Shown: in pieces, positions 33,401 to 41,814 of the stretch
How the letters are laid out: each line of letters begins with the position of its first letter
How positions within the stretch are numbered: position 1 is the first letter of the stretch
Assembly: GCF_030811595.1 (NCBI RefSeq)
Contig: NZ_JAUSRB010000001.1
Span: 1,240,001-1,304,000, forward strand
Reading direction: 5' to 3'
Source of the DNA: Streptosporangium brasiliense
GTDB lineage: Bacteria; Actinomycetota; Actinomycetes; Streptosporangiales; Streptosporangiaceae
DNA: 64,000 nucleotides
Notes under the pieces: model-generated
Database searches by the model: none
What the model saw: only the letters and a program-made list of their open reading frames with translations
Told to the model about the DNA's origin: nothing
Translations under genes and position numbers: made by a program

Positions 33401-33976
33401 CACCCGCTCTTCGGCGTGGAGCACATCCTCGCCTCCGGCGCCGACTGCTCGGTCGCCGCGCTCCAGGACGAGAACCGCCCCGACGGCCAGATCGTCACGG
33501 TGGGCGGCATCCTGAGCGGCGTCCAGCGCAAGGTCACCAAGAAGGGCGACACCTGGGTCCTGACCATGCTGGAGGACCTGGAGGGCGCCATCGAGGTGAT
33601 GATCTTCCCCTCGGCGTACCAGCTCTGCGCGACGGTCCTGGCCGAGGACGCCATCGTCTTCGTCAAGGGCCGCCTGGACAAGCGCGAGGACGTCGGGAAG
33701 ATCATCGCCATGGAGGTGACCGCCCCCGACCTGACGCGCGAGAGCGGCGGTCCCCTGGCGGTCAGCCTCCCCCTCACCCGCTGCACCCCTCCGGTGGTCG
33801 GCCGCCTCAAGGAGGTCCTGACCGCCCACCCCGGCACCACCGAGGTCCACCTCCAGGTCCACAACGGCCCGAAGACCACCGTCGTCCGGCTGGACGACCG
33901 CCTGCGCGTGGCGCCCTCCCCGGCGCTGATGGGCGACCTGAAGCAGCTGCTGGGCCCCGCCTGCCTGGGGGCCTGA
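30455..33976 (+). CDS. dnaE: DNA polymerase III alpha subunit (DnaE)
   Basis: This is the replicative DNA polymerase catalytic subunit, 1173 residues. It starts with the PHP domain ([19 protein letters not shown]). The Pol III catalytic [12 protein letters not shown] motif is at about 410-422, followed by [15 protein letters not shown] fingers, helix-hairpin-helix regions and a C-terminal OB fold ([20 protein letters not shown]). The length fits actinobacterial DnaE1. A GGGGGAGGAA site precedes the ATG. It is not the error-prone ImuC/DnaE2 type, judged from the full-length C-terminus and the PHP domain residues. Confidence 0.96.
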   Translation: MSDSFVHLHVHTEYSMLDGAARLKQMFKQVGDLGMPAIAITDHGNMHGAYDFYKQATGAGIKPVIGIEAYVAPASRHQKKPVLWGEPHQKRDDVSAGGYYTHMTIWAKNAKGLSNLMKLSSRAYTEGFVRKWARMDAETLAEHAEGLMATTGCPSGEVQTRLRLGQYDEALAAAAKFQELFGKDNYYLEIMDHGLDIERRVRDGLTRISRELNIPPLVTNDSHYTYESDATSHDALLCIQTGKQLSDPDRFRFDGSGYYIKTADEMRAVDSSDLWAEGCRNTLLVAEKVDPTGMFGFKNLMPTFPVPEGETEESWFRKEIQRGMERRFPQGIDDEHRRQIDFEMDVILQMGFPSYFLVVADFIMWAKNNGIRVGPGRGSAAGSLAAYALGITDLDPLPHGLIFERFLNPDRVSMPDVDIDFDERRRGDVIRYVTEKYGADKVAMIATFGTIKAKAAIKDAARVLGHPYALGDKVSKAFPPAVMGKDIPLSGIFDKDHPRYNEAGELRKLYEEDVDVKSAMDLGRGLEGLIRQTGVHAAGVIMSSEVLTDYIPIMRRDSDGVIITQFDYPTCETLGLLKMDFLGLRNLTIIDDCLKMIEANTGTKIDLLKLPLDDRKTYELLGRGDTLGVFQLDGGGMRSLLRLMKPDNFEDISAVGALYRPGPMGADSHTNYALRKNGLQEIVPIHPEFEESLQEILGTTYGLIVYQEQVMAIAQKVAGFSLGKADLLRRAMGKKKKSELDKQFESFEQGMKDNGYSAAAIKTLWDILLPFSDYAFNKAHSAAYGLVSYWTAYLKANYPSEYMAGLLTSVKDDKDKSALYLNECRRMGIKVLPPDVNDSDFDFTPRGTDVRFGLSAIRNVGGNVVDGIIAARKEKTRFADFKDFLRKVPMVVCNKRVIESLIKAGAFDSFAHERKGLVMVHEQAVDSIIGIKKNEAQGQDSLFGAIEGAEDQTFDVQIPPGEWDKTTLLQFEREMLGLYVSDHPLFGVEHILASGADCSVAALQDENRPDGQIVTVGGILSGVQRKVTKKGDTWVLTMLEDLEGAIEVMIFPSAYQLCATVLAEDAIVFVKGRLDKREDVGKIIAMEVTAPDLTRESGGPLAVSLPLTRCTPPVVGRLKEVLTAHPGTTEVHLQVHNGPKTTVVRLDDRLRVAPSPALMGDLKQLLGPACLGA

Positions 33977-33978
33977 GC

Positions 33979-34029
33979 CCGGGAGACCGGCCGCCCCGGG
34001 CGGTGCGGGGACCGGCCGCGACCGGTCTC
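33979..34029 (+). terminator. Bidirectional terminator between dnaE and an MFS gene
   Basis: GGGAGACCGG (33979-33988) pairs with CCGGTCTCCC (34020-34029) around a 31-base, GC-rich loop that can fold further. It sits between the two convergent stop codons and could end both transcripts. Confidence 0.6.
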
Positions 34030-34031
34030 CC

Positions 34032-35420
34032 TCACCGCCCGCTGGGCGCGAGCCGGCGGCGCCGTACCGCTGCCAGCACGGCCCCGGCCGCCGCGGCCGC
34101 GGTGGTGATCAGGAAAGCCGCCCGGAAGCTCCCGTCGTCCGGCGACGCGCCGAGCACGAGCGTGAGGACGGCGACCGTGACGGCCGCCGAGAGATACTGG
34201 GAGGTCGTCAGCAGCGCTCCGGCGGTGCCCTGGTGCTCGGAAGGCACGTCCCGGGTGCCGATGACGAACATCGAGGTGTAGATGACCCCGTGCCCGAAGC
34301 CGCTGGCGATCAGCCCGCCGAGCAGGTCGGCGACGTAGGAGTCTCCGTGCAGGGCGAAGGAGAGCCAGCCGAGACCGGCGGCGGCCGTGCCGAATCCGCC
34401 GGCGAGCACGGCCGGAGCGCTGAACCTCCGGACCGCGCGGCCGGCCGCCATGCTCCCGACCGTGACCATGACGGCGAGCGGCAGGAAGGCGAGTCCCGCC
34501 TGCAGCGGTGGGTAGCCCTTCGTGGACTGCAGGAGAAGGGTCACGAGGTAGAACTCCGAGCCCACGCTCGCCATGTAGAGCGCGGTCGCCGCCGCCCCCG
34601 TCCGGAGCGATCGGGTCCGCCGCAGGACCGGCTCGATCAGGACGCCCCGCGGCCTGTTCTCGTTCAGCGCGAACCCGAGGGACAGCAGCAGGGCGAGGCC
34701 GAGCGAGACGAGCGCCGGCGCCGAGTCCCAGCCCTGGTCGGCGCTGAGGGTGAGTCCCACGACCAGGCAGAGCATGGCGCCGGTGCCGAGGACGGAGGCG
34801 AGCACCGGGATCCGGTCCGTGCGGTCCCGGTCGTGGGCCCGGCCGAACCACCTGGCCGCCCCCAGCGCGCACAGCAGCGTCAGCGGGACGTTGATGAAGA
34901 ACGTCAGCCGCCACGACACCGTGGTGAGCAGGCCGCCGAGGACGACGCCGACGGCGAGCCCCGACGCGCCGACCGCGCCCCATACCGCCAGGGCCCTGCT
35001 CCGGGACGGTCCCGCCGGGAAGGTCGTCCCGATGAGACCGAGCACGGCCGGCTGCAGCAGCGCCGTGCAGAACCCCTGCGCGCCGCGTGCGAGCAGCAGG
35101 GCCGTCCCGTCCTGGGCCGCGCCGCCGACGACGCTCGCGGCGCCGAAGAGGGTGACCGCGACGATGAGGAGCCGCCTGGCCCCCACCCGGTCGGTGAGGC
35201 GGCCCCCGACCATCAGGAACCCCGCGAACAGGACCGCGTAGGCGCTGACCACCCACTGGGCGACGGCCGGGGTGAGGTGCAGGTCACGGGCGAGGCTGGG
35301 CAGGGCGACGTAGACGATCGAGTAGTCGAGGGCGATGAGGAATTGCGCCACCGAGAGCACGGCGAGGGCCGCCGGGCTGCGGACCGTCGCCGGATCGGTG
35401 GAGGTCGGCGCGTTGTTCAC
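34032..35420 (-). CDS. MFS drug transporter, DHA2 (14-segment) type
   Basis: This major facilitator exporter is probably a proton antiporter for drugs or toxic metabolites. From the GTG at 35420 it has 462 residues and about 14 hydrophobic segments. Motif A (GGRLTDRVGARRLL) follows the second segment and LDYSIVYVALPSLARDL matches motif D1 of the DHA2 family. The GTG start is chosen because ACAGGAA lies 7 bases upstream; ATG codons at 35435 and 35459 are less favoured. It is divergent from a MerR gene with a MerR-type operator between, so the regulator probably controls it. Confidence 0.88.
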   Translation of the reverse strand: MNNAPTSTDPATVRSPAALAVLSVAQFLIALDYSIVYVALPSLARDLHLTPAVAQWVVSAYAVLFAGFLMVGGRLTDRVGARRLLIVAVTLFGAASVVGGAAQDGTALLLARGAQGFCTALLQPAVLGLIGTTFPAGPSRSRALAVWGAVGASGLAVGVVLGGLLTTVSWRLTFFINVPLTLLCALGAARWFGRAHDRDRTDRIPVLASVLGTGAMLCLVVGLTLSADQGWDSAPALVSLGLALLLSLGFALNENRPRGVLIEPVLRRTRSLRTGAAATALYMASVGSEFYLVTLLLQSTKGYPPLQAGLAFLPLAVMVTVGSMAAGRAVRRFSAPAVLAGGFGTAAAGLGWLSFALHGDSYVADLLGGLIASGFGHGVIYTSMFVIGTRDVPSEHQGTAGALLTTSQYLSAAVTVAVLTLVLGASPDDGSFRAAFLITTAAAAAGAVLAAVRRRRLAPSGR

Positions 35421-35491
35421 GGGAGTTCCTGTCATGGATGCACGGACTGTCGTCGACACGGGAGCACGGTGTCTCGCACGTCATGACGGGA

Positions 35492-35522
35492 TCATCAAGC
35501 TTCACACTAATGTGAAGGTCAA
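35492..35522 (-). promoter_or_regulatory. MerR-type promoter/operator for the MFS gene
   Basis: Read on the minus strand, TTGACC (35522-35517) is followed by a 19-base spacer and TGATGA (35497-35492). The spacer carries the perfect dyad CTTCACACTAATGTGAAG (35500-35517 on the plus strand). An over-long spacer of 19 bases with a central dyad is the classic MerR-activated promoter. It directs the MFS gene and lies next to the merR-type gene. Confidence 0.85.
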
Positions 35523-35558
35523 GTCCCGGCGTCCAGGACCGGAATCGAGAGTGGTCAC

Positions 35559-35921
35559 ATGCGCATCGGCGAGCTCTCCCGCCGTACCGACACCCCGACG
35601 AGGCTCCTGCGCTACTACGAGGAGCAGGGACTCATCACCCCGGCCCGGCGGGACAACGGCTACCGGGACTACGGCGAGTGCCTGGTCGACCGGGTCCAGC
35701 AGATCCGCGGCCTGCTCGACGTCGGCCTGCCCACCCGGGTCATCCGCCAGATCCTGCCGTTCCTGGACAGGCCGTGCACGATCCTGTTCTCGGACGCCAC
35801 GCCCGAGCTGCTCGCGCTCCTGGAGCGGGAGCGTGACCGCATGGACGAGCGCATCGCCTGCCTGGCCAGGAACCGCGACGCCATCACCGCCTACCTGGAG
35901 GCCGTGCGCGCCGAGGGCTGA
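35559..35921 (+). CDS. MerR-family transcriptional regulator
   Basis: A 120-residue MerR regulator with the N-terminal winged helix MRIGELSRRTDTPTRLLRYYEEQGLI, followed by the YRDYGE block and a dimerisation helix. There is no large ligand-binding domain, so it belongs to the short MerR class. A single Cys is present in PCTILF and another in IACLARN, not in a metal-site pattern. It should bind the dyad in the adjoining promoter and activate the divergent MFS exporter, perhaps in response to the exported compound. Confidence 0.92.
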   Translation: MRIGELSRRTDTPTRLLRYYEEQGLITPARRDNGYRDYGECLVDRVQQIRGLLDVGLPTRVIRQILPFLDRPCTILFSDATPELLALLERERDRMDERIACLARNRDAITAYLEAVRAEG

Positions 35922-35991
35922 GCGCCACCCGTCCGGGCGTCCGCGGGGCGCGTTTCCGGCGGGGGTGTTTCCGGGGGCCGGCTGGAGACGA

Positions 35992-36044
35992 GTTAGGAAA
36001 CCTTCCTAACTTCCGTTGACACCGTACTGGCCGCTTGCCAGGAT
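35992..36044 (+). promoter_or_regulatory. Palindromic operator plus promoter of the secreted phosphoesterase gene
   Basis: GTTAGGAAACCTTCCTAAC (35992-36010) is a perfect dyad with 8-base arms. Five bases later comes TTGACA (36016-36021), then a 17-base spacer and CAGGAT (36039-36044), a good housekeeping-type promoter. The dyad directly upstream of the -35 box suggests an activator or repressor site. Similar TTAGGAAA dyads occur before secreted carbohydrate-related genes in actinomycetes, to my recollection. The remainder of 35922-36179 shows no gene. Confidence 0.75.
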
Positions 36045-36179
36045 GCCGGTGAGCGGCTTGGCGCGGCGTCCCCCGGGGACGTGACGTGCTCAGTAAGAGA
36101 TGTGCTGCCCCGGCCGCGTGTCGCACGGCGCCGTGGTCGGCGCCGTGATCTTCTCCTCTCACCCCTCAGGAGACAGCCT

Positions 36180-37538
36180 GTGTCTTCAACGACGCCCCGT
36201 CCCGCCCCCCGCCTCCTCTTACCGGCCCTCGTGGCGGTCGCCGCCCTCATCGCGGGCGTCCTCGTCGCCGCCGGCCGCGCCGAAGCGGCCGAGACCCTGC
36301 TGTCGCAGGGCAAGCCCGCCTCCTCCTCGTCCAAGGAGGGTTCCTCCTACAGCTCGGGCAAGGCGGTCGACGGCGACCTCACCTCGACCCGCTGGGCCTC
36401 CCTGGAGGGCAGCGACCCGCAGTGGATCCGCGTCGACCTGGGCGCGGTCACCCCGATCTCCCGGGTCAAGCTGTTCTGGGAGGCCGCCTACGGCAGGGCC
36501 TACAAGATCCAGGTCTCCGCCGACGCCGCGAGCTGGACGACCATCTACTCCACCACCAGCGGCGACGGCGGCCAGGACGACCTGACGGGCCTGTCGGGCT
36601 CGGGCCGCTACGTGCGCATGTACGGCACGGCCCGGGGCACCGAGTACGGCTACTCCCTGTATGAGTTCCAGGTGTTCGGCGGCGACACCGCCACGCCCAG
36701 CCCCACCCCGACGGTGACCCCGACCGTGCCGCCGGGCGACACCTTCGTCGTCGCGGCGGCCGGTGACATCGCCGCCCAGTGCACCGCGAGCTCCAGCTCC
36801 TGCGCCCACCCCAAGACGGCGGCGCAGGTCCAGGCGATGAACCCCGAGTTCGTCATCACCATGGGCGACAACCAGTACGACGACGCCCGGCTCTCGGACT
36901 TCCAGAACTACTACGACAAGACCTGGGGCAAGTTCAAGAGCAAGACGCGCCCGGTCGCCGGCAACCACGAGACCTACGACCCGGCCGGCACCTACGCCGG
37001 GTACAAGGGCTACTTCGGCTCCATCGCCACCCCGCAGGGCAAGACCTACTACAGCTACGACCGGGGCAACTGGCACTTCGTCGCCCTCGACTCCAACTAC
37101 TTCGACCAGACGGCCCAGATCAACTGGCTCAAGGCCGACCTGGCCGCCAACACCAAGGGCTGCGTCGCCGCCTACTGGCACCACCCGCTGTTCAGCTCCG
37201 GCGAGCACGGCAACGACCCGGTGAGCAAGCCGGTCTGGAAGATCCTCTATGACGCCCGGGCCGACCTGGTGCTCAACGGCCACGACCACCACTACGAGCG
37301 GTTCGCCCCGCAGAACCCCGACGCCCAGGCCGACCCCGAGGGCATCGTGGAGATCCTCGGCGGCATGGGCGGCGCCTCGCCGTACAACATCGAGAACGTC
37401 CAGCCCAACAGCCAGAAGCGGCTGCAGGACATCTACGGAGTGCTCAAGCTGAAGTTCGGCCCCGACTCCTTCTCCTCGCAGCTCATCGGGACCGACGGCG
37501 CGGTCAAGGACAGCAGCCCCACCTACACCTGCCACTAG
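36180..37538 (+). CDS. Secreted metallophosphoesterase with F5/8 type C domain
   Basis: The 452-residue product has a signal peptide (LLLPALVAVAALIAGVLVAAGRAEAA). An F5/8 type C (CBM32-like) domain follows at about 45-175 (GKAVDGDLTSTRWAS, WIRVDLGAV, SGRYVRMYG). After a Thr/Pro linker comes a calcineurin-like phosphoesterase with AAGDIAAQC, MGDNQYDD, AGNHETYD, YWHHPLF and NGHDHHYERF metal-ligand motifs. It is exported and may act on phosphate esters while bound to glycans. The GTG at 36180 has AGGAGA upstream. It abuts an MFS gene directly (TAG then ATG). Confidence 0.93.
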   Translation: MSSTTPRPAPRLLLPALVAVAALIAGVLVAAGRAEAAETLLSQGKPASSSSKEGSSYSSGKAVDGDLTSTRWASLEGSDPQWIRVDLGAVTPISRVKLFWEAAYGRAYKIQVSADAASWTTIYSTTSGDGGQDDLTGLSGSGRYVRMYGTARGTEYGYSLYEFQVFGGDTATPSPTPTVTPTVPPGDTFVVAAAGDIAAQCTASSSSCAHPKTAAQVQAMNPEFVITMGDNQYDDARLSDFQNYYDKTWGKFKSKTRPVAGNHETYDPAGTYAGYKGYFGSIATPQGKTYYSYDRGNWHFVALDSNYFDQTAQINWLKADLAANTKGCVAAYWHHPLFSSGEHGNDPVSKPVWKILYDARADLVLNGHDHHYERFAPQNPDAQADPEGIVEILGGMGGASPYNIENVQPNSQKRLQDIYGVLKLKFGPDSFSSQLIGTDGAVKDSSPTYTCH

Positions 37539-38759
37539 ATGTACATCTCGGCAAGCCGGGCCGCGGACGGAGCACGCCCGCGGTCCCGGCTCTCCTTCGC
37601 GGTCCCCGGGAACGTGCTCGCGCTCGGGGCGGTCAGCCTGGTCACCGACATCTCCTCGGAGATGGTCACGGCCGTGCTCCCGCTCTACCTGACGCTCTCC
37701 CTCGGGCTCAACCTGCTGCAGTTCGGCCTGCTGGACGGGCTCTCCTTCGGGGTGACCGCGCTGGTCCGCCTGGCCGGCGGCAACCTCGCCGACCGGTGGC
37801 GGCGGCGCAAGCTGGTCGCCGGCCTCGGATACGGTCTGTCGGCGCTGTGCAGGCTCGCCCTGCTCGCGGCCGGCGGCTCCGTCACGGCGCTGGGCGCGGT
37901 GATCGCCGCGGACCGGACGGGCAAGGGGCTGCGCACGGCCCCGCGGGACGCGCTGATCTCGCTGAGCGTCCCGCCGGACGGCCTCGGGCAGGCGTTCGGC
38001 GTACACCGGGCCATGGACACCTTCGGCGCGCTGCTCGGCCCGCTGGTGGCCTTCGCCGTCCTGACGGGCACCGGCGGAGCCTACGACGCGGTGTTCGTGG
38101 TCAGCTTCTGCGTGGCGGTGCTCGGCGTGCTGCTGCTGCTCATGTACGTCCGCGACCCGCGGCCGCCGCTGCCGGGCCCGCGCCCGGCGACCTCGCCGCG
38201 CGCGGTGGCCGCGCTGCTGCGCGATGCGGCGTTCCGGCGGGTGTGCGTGGTGGCCGCGCTCCTCGGGCTGGTCACGCTCAGCGACGCCTTCGTCTACCTG
38301 CTCCTGCAGAAGCGCGGCGGGTTCGGCGCCGAATACTTCCCGCTGCTGCCCCTGGGCACGGCCGCCGCCTACCTGCTGCTGGCCGTGCCCGTCGGGCGGC
38401 TGGCCGACCGGCTGGGCCGCGTGCCGGTCTTCCTGGCCGGACACGTGGCGCTGATCGCCGCCTACCTGGTGCTGATCGGGCCGGGATGGCTCGTCGCCGT
38501 GCTGGTCCTGCAGGGGGCCTTCTACGCCGCCACCGACGGTGTGCTGATGGCCGTGGCTGGTCCGATGCTCCCGGCCCACCTGCGCACCAGCGGCCTGGCC
38601 CTGCTCCAGACCGGCCAGGCGGGCGCCCGGCTGCTCTCCTCGATCCTGTTCGGCGCCGTCTGGACGGTGTGGGGGAGCGCCCAGGGGCTCGCCGTCATGG
38701 CCGCCGGGCTCGCGGTGTGCCTGCTGGGGGCCTGGTCCGTCGTGCGGAGGCACGCGTGA
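37539..38759 (+). CDS. MFS transporter
   Basis: A 406-residue membrane protein with about 12 segments and the MFS motif A variant GGNLADRWRRRKLV after segment 2. It has the DRTGKGLRTAPRDALIS block seen in a group of uncharacterised MFS proteins, and GRLADRLGRVPVF in the second half. The ATG directly follows the phosphoesterase stop, so they are probably cotranscribed. The substrate is unknown. No strong ribosome-binding site is visible, so an internal start is possible. Confidence 0.85.
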   Translation: MYISASRAADGARPRSRLSFAVPGNVLALGAVSLVTDISSEMVTAVLPLYLTLSLGLNLLQFGLLDGLSFGVTALVRLAGGNLADRWRRRKLVAGLGYGLSALCRLALLAAGGSVTALGAVIAADRTGKGLRTAPRDALISLSVPPDGLGQAFGVHRAMDTFGALLGPLVAFAVLTGTGGAYDAVFVVSFCVAVLGVLLLLMYVRDPRPPLPGPRPATSPRAVAALLRDAAFRRVCVVAALLGLVTLSDAFVYLLLQKRGGFGAEYFPLLPLGTAAAYLLLAVPVGRLADRLGRVPVFLAGHVALIAAYLVLIGPGWLVAVLVLQGAFYAATDGVLMAVAGPMLPAHLRTSGLALLQTGQAGARLLSSILFGAVWTVWGSAQGLAVMAAGLAVCLLGAWSVVRRHA

Positions 38760-38800
38760 CACCGCCGATGACGTGGGCGCCGGGCGCCGAGGAGGAGGCC

Positions 38801-38878
38801 ATGACCATGACCATGACCATGACGGTGACGGTGACACGGGCATCCGGTCCCCGGCCGGTGACGGGGAGGCGTCCATGA
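38801..38878 (+). other. Candidate leader mini-ORF with four ATG-ACC repeats (25 aa)
   Basis: A 25-codon ORF starts MTMTMTMTVTVTRASG behind an excellent GGAGGAGG site. It ends with a TGA that overlaps the ATG of the propeller gene (ATGA, 38875-38878). It begins with a hexanucleotide repeat, (ATGACC)3 then ATGACG and two GTGAC units. All four ATGs are in frame, giving several starts. It probably couples translation to the next gene and could vary in length by slippage. Confidence 0.5.
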
Positions 38879-39840
38879 CCCCGGTACGGCGCCTGCTGGT
38901 GCTGCTGGCCGCCCTTGCCGTACTCGGCGGCGCGGCGGCCGGCTACGCGGCCTGGGCCGCGCGCCGCGACCCCGCCCCGGTCCAGGAGGAGGCGGGGCGG
39001 GAGAGCGCGCTCCGTCCCGGGCGCCTGATGTTCCGTACGGCGGCCGGCCGGGTCGCCGGGGTGCCGCTGACCGCGACCTCGGCCGTGCCCGAGGCCGGCG
39101 GCCCGGCCTGTGACCGCTTCTCCACGGGCGGCGGGACCTCGATCTGCCTGGTGGCCCGGCCGGGGCCGGTGGCCACCACGCACGCGGTGATCCTCGACCG
39201 CTCGATGCGGGAGACGCGCCGGATCAAGCTGGCCGGCATCCCGAACCGGGCCAGGATGTCGCAGAGCGGCCGGATGGCGTCGTGGACGGTGTTCGTCACC
39301 GGAGACTCCTACAGCGAGGGCGGCTTCTCCACCTGGACCGGCATCCTGGACACCCGCACCGGCTACGCCGTGACCAACATCGAGGACATCCCGCTGACCC
39401 TGAACGGCCGCCGCTACCACGCCCCCGACGTGAACTACTGGGGCGTGACCTTCGCCGCCGACGACAACCGGTTCTACGCGACGGTGGCCACCGGCGGGAA
39501 GACCTACCTCGTGGAGGGCGACTACGGCAGGTGGCAGGCCCGTACGCTGCGGGAGAACGCCGAGTGCCCGTCGCTGTCGCCCGACGGGACGCGCCTGGTG
39601 TTCAAGAAGCGGGTCTCGGCCGACCCCGCCCGGATGTGGCGGCTCCACCTGCTGGACCTGGCCACCATGCGGGAGACGCCGCTGGCCGAGCGGGCCAGCG
39701 TCGACGACCAGGTGGCGTGGCTCGACGGGCGCACGGTGATGTACGGCAGGGCCGGGGACGTCTGGTCGGTGCCCGCCGACGGCTCCGGCGCCCCCACCCG
39801 GCTGGTGCGCGGGGCCTCCTCCCCGGTGGCCGTCCGGTGA
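38875..39840 (+). CDS. TolB-like beta-propeller protein, membrane anchored
   Basis: This 321-residue protein has an N-terminal membrane segment (LLVLLAALAVLGGAAAGYAAWAA) followed by an extracytoplasmic region. WD40/TolB-type blade motifs include SLSPDGTRLVFKKRV and RMWRLHLLDLATM. I see no catalytic motif. It may bind proteins or sugars outside the cell. The ATG at 38875 has GGGGAGG upstream and overlaps the stop of a 25-codon leader ORF. With the phosphoesterase and MFS gene it forms a likely three-gene unit. Confidence 0.78.
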   Translation: MTPVRRLLVLLAALAVLGGAAAGYAAWAARRDPAPVQEEAGRESALRPGRLMFRTAAGRVAGVPLTATSAVPEAGGPACDRFSTGGGTSICLVARPGPVATTHAVILDRSMRETRRIKLAGIPNRARMSQSGRMASWTVFVTGDSYSEGGFSTWTGILDTRTGYAVTNIEDIPLTLNGRRYHAPDVNYWGVTFAADDNRFYATVATGGKTYLVEGDYGRWQARTLRENAECPSLSPDGTRLVFKKRVSADPARMWRLHLLDLATMRETPLAERASVDDQVAWLDGRTVMYGRAGDVWSVPADGSGAPTRLVRGASSPVAVR

Positions 39841-39843
39841 CGG

Positions 39844-39866
39844 CCGTCATGCCGGCCGGATGACGG
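39844..39866 (+). terminator. Hairpin after the propeller gene
   Basis: CCGTCAT (39844-39850) pairs with ATGACGG (39860-39866) around a nine-base GCCGGCCGG loop, three bases after the stop codon, with TTGTCATGT following. It is a plausible weak terminator. The rest of 39867-39999 holds the start region of the next gene. Confidence 0.5.
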
Positions 39867-39999
39867 TTGTCATGTGACATCGAGGCGGCTTCGTCCCGGC
39901 GGATGAAGGCCGGATCATCCAGAGAGAGGAGGGAGGGCCGGGACCGGATTGCGATGATCGTCATGTCGTATTTTTCCGGATCTGAGGAGCTGACGGGCG

Positions 40000-41310
40000 A
40001 TGCCTCTCGCGCGACCCCACCACCGTGGACGGACGATCGCCGGACTCGGGCTGAGCGCGGTGCTCGTGACCTGGGCCGCCGCACCCGCCACCTGGGCCGC
40101 CGTGCCCACCACGCCCGCCGCGACGGCCGCGAAGGCCGGCCCCCCGGCCGGACTCGACCGCGAGGCGCTCCGGCGCGGCCTCGACGCGATCCGCGAGGCC
40201 GGGATGTACGGCGCCTACTCCGCCGTGCGGGACGCCGGCGCGGACTGGAGCGGGGCGGCCGGGGTCGCCGACGTGCGCACCAAGCGGCCGGTCCGTCCCG
40301 GGATGCTCCACCGGGTCGGCAGCATCACCAAGACCTTCACGGCGGTCGCGATCCTCCAGCAGGTCGAGCGGGGGCGGATCGAGCTGGACGCGCCCGTCGC
40401 GCGCTACCTGCCCGAGCTGATCCCGGGGGAGCGCGGCCAGAAGATCACGGTGCGGATGCTGCTCAACCACACCAGCGGCATCGGCGACTACGTCCTCGGC
40501 GCCTTCCCCTCCCTCCAGCAGGGCTCCACCGCCAGCCTGGACGACAACCGCTTCCGCGCCTTCTCCCCCGAGGAGCTGGTGGGGTTCGGCCTGGAGGCGC
40601 CGTCGACGGGGGAGCCGGGCCAGAACTGGTCCTACTCCAACACCAACTACATCATCGCCGGCCTGTTGCTGGAGAAGGTGACCGGCACCGCCGCCGAGCC
40701 GTACATCACCCGGCATGTGATCCGCAGGGCCGGGCTGCGCGACACCTCCTTCCCGCGCACGCCGCTGATCCCCGGGGCGCACTCCAGGGCCTACGAGTCG
40801 TTCTACGGCTACATCGACCCGCCGCGCGACTACAGCGTCTACGACATGTCCTGGGCGGGCACGGCGGGCGCGGTCGTCTCGACGATGGACGACCTCAACC
40901 GGTTCTACCGGGCGCTGCTGGGCGGCAGGCTCCTCGGCTCCGCGCAGCTCGCCCAGATGCAGACCACGGTGCCGGTCACCGACGGCCAGGGCAACGTCCT
41001 GATGAACTACGGGCTCGGCCTCTACGCCCAGGACCTGCCGTGCGGCCGGTTCTGGGGCCACGACGGAGGGGTGTTCGGGATGGGCACGTTCTCGCTGTCC
41101 AGCCCGGACGGCCGCCGCCAGCTCTCCTTGGGGATAAACCTGATGAAGTACCAGCGCTTCGACGAGAACGGCGTTCTCCAGCCCCACGCGATCGATCTCG
41201 CGCTCGGGGACCACATGGTCCAGGCCCTGTGCGGCCCCACCGCGCCCCTGGCGAAGGGCGGGCGGCCGCTCACGCCCTTCCCGACCCAGCAGGTCCTGGT
41301 CAAGAGATAG
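40000..41310 (+). CDS. Secreted beta-lactamase-family serine hydrolase (DD-peptidase-like)
   Basis: A 436-residue exported enzyme of the class C beta-lactamase/DD-carboxypeptidase fold. After a signal peptide (about 10-35) the active-site S-x-x-K is VGSITKTF (about 107-114), the Y-x-N motif is WSYSNTNY, and the H-x-G-type motif is WGHDGGVFGMG. PHTSGIG-like NHTSGIGDY is also typical. Such proteins hydrolyse D-amino acid peptides or esters; the true substrate is uncertain. AGGAG lies upstream of the ATG. Confidence 0.9.
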   Translation: MPLARPHHRGRTIAGLGLSAVLVTWAAAPATWAAVPTTPAATAAKAGPPAGLDREALRRGLDAIREAGMYGAYSAVRDAGADWSGAAGVADVRTKRPVRPGMLHRVGSITKTFTAVAILQQVERGRIELDAPVARYLPELIPGERGQKITVRMLLNHTSGIGDYVLGAFPSLQQGSTASLDDNRFRAFSPEELVGFGLEAPSTGEPGQNWSYSNTNYIIAGLLLEKVTGTAAEPYITRHVIRRAGLRDTSFPRTPLIPGAHSRAYESFYGYIDPPRDYSVYDMSWAGTAGAVVSTMDDLNRFYRALLGGRLLGSAQLAQMQTTVPVTDGQGNVLMNYGLGLYAQDLPCGRFWGHDGGVFGMGTFSLSSPDGRRQLSLGINLMKYQRFDENGVLQPHAIDLALGDHMVQALCGPTAPLAKGGRPLTPFPTQQVLVKR

Positions 41311-41418
41311 CCGCACGCTCCCGTGGCCGGCCCGCCCGGATCTCCGGCCGGGGGTGGGCGCCCGTCGCATGCCGGCCGGGCGCGTGGACGCCGTGCCGTG
41401 ACCGCCGCCCAGACGCGT

Positions 41419-41464
41419 GCGCGGGCTCGGCTCCAGGCCCCCGCGGCCGGAGCCGAGCCCGCGC
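41419..41464 (+). terminator. Long hairpin downstream of the serine hydrolase gene
   Basis: A perfect 16-bp stem, GCGCGGGCTCGGCTCC (41419-41434) and its complement (41449-41464), encloses a 14-base loop about 110 bases after the stop. It is a probable terminator. Shortly after it a run of GCCGCAC heptamers (about 41498-41530) forms a small tandem repeat. Confidence 0.6.
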
Positions 41465-41561
41465 GCACGCCGGCGCCGGCGGCCAGGCCGGGCGAGTCGC
41501 CGCACGCCGCACGCCGCACGCCGCACGCCGTACGGCACGCGGCGGCACGGTGGACCGGCGG

Positions 41562-41705
41562 TCAGCGCGCCGGGGTGCTCAGCGAGCAGGGCAGGGGATG
41601 GGGACGGCCGCTCGGCCCGGCCAGGTCGACCAGCAGGCCGTCGTGCCCGTGGGTGAGGATCTCGCGGGGTCCGTGCGGGCAGCCGAAGCTGACCACCGGC
41701 ACCTC
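41562..41705 (-). pseudogene. Remnant of a family 4 glycosyltransferase (C-terminal fragment)
   Basis: On the minus strand a 47-codon stretch ends in TGA and reads EVPVVSFGCPHGPREILTHG, then HDGLLVDLAG. That is the donor-binding block of GT4 glycosyltransferases (usually GxPVVSFDCPxGPxEII..G.DGLLV). No start, no acceptor domain and no upstream homology can be found, so this is a gene relic. It occupies part of the 504-base gene-free gap at 41311-41814. Confidence 0.7.
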
Positions 41706-41772
41706 CCGAATTCCCCCGTCAATTGCCCGTCGATCGAAGGTCCCCGTTCGAATGGCCGTCCCGTCTCATGAC

Positions 41773-41805
41773 GCGTTCCCGGGACCTCCCCGGTCCCGGG
41801 AACGC
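41773..41805 (-). terminator. Hairpin terminator after the CU044-like secreted protein gene
   Basis: A perfect 14-bp stem, GCGTTCCCGGGACC (41773-41786) and its complement (41792-41805), with a TCCCC loop, lies 9 bases beyond the minus-strand stop at 41815. Confidence 0.75.
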
Positions 41806-41814
41806 CGAAGTCCT

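Noticed and set aside
30305..33862. A 1185-codon open frame on the minus strand opposite dnaE
   Set aside because: It is the mirror of dnaE codons with no domain; GC3 bias explains the absence of stops.
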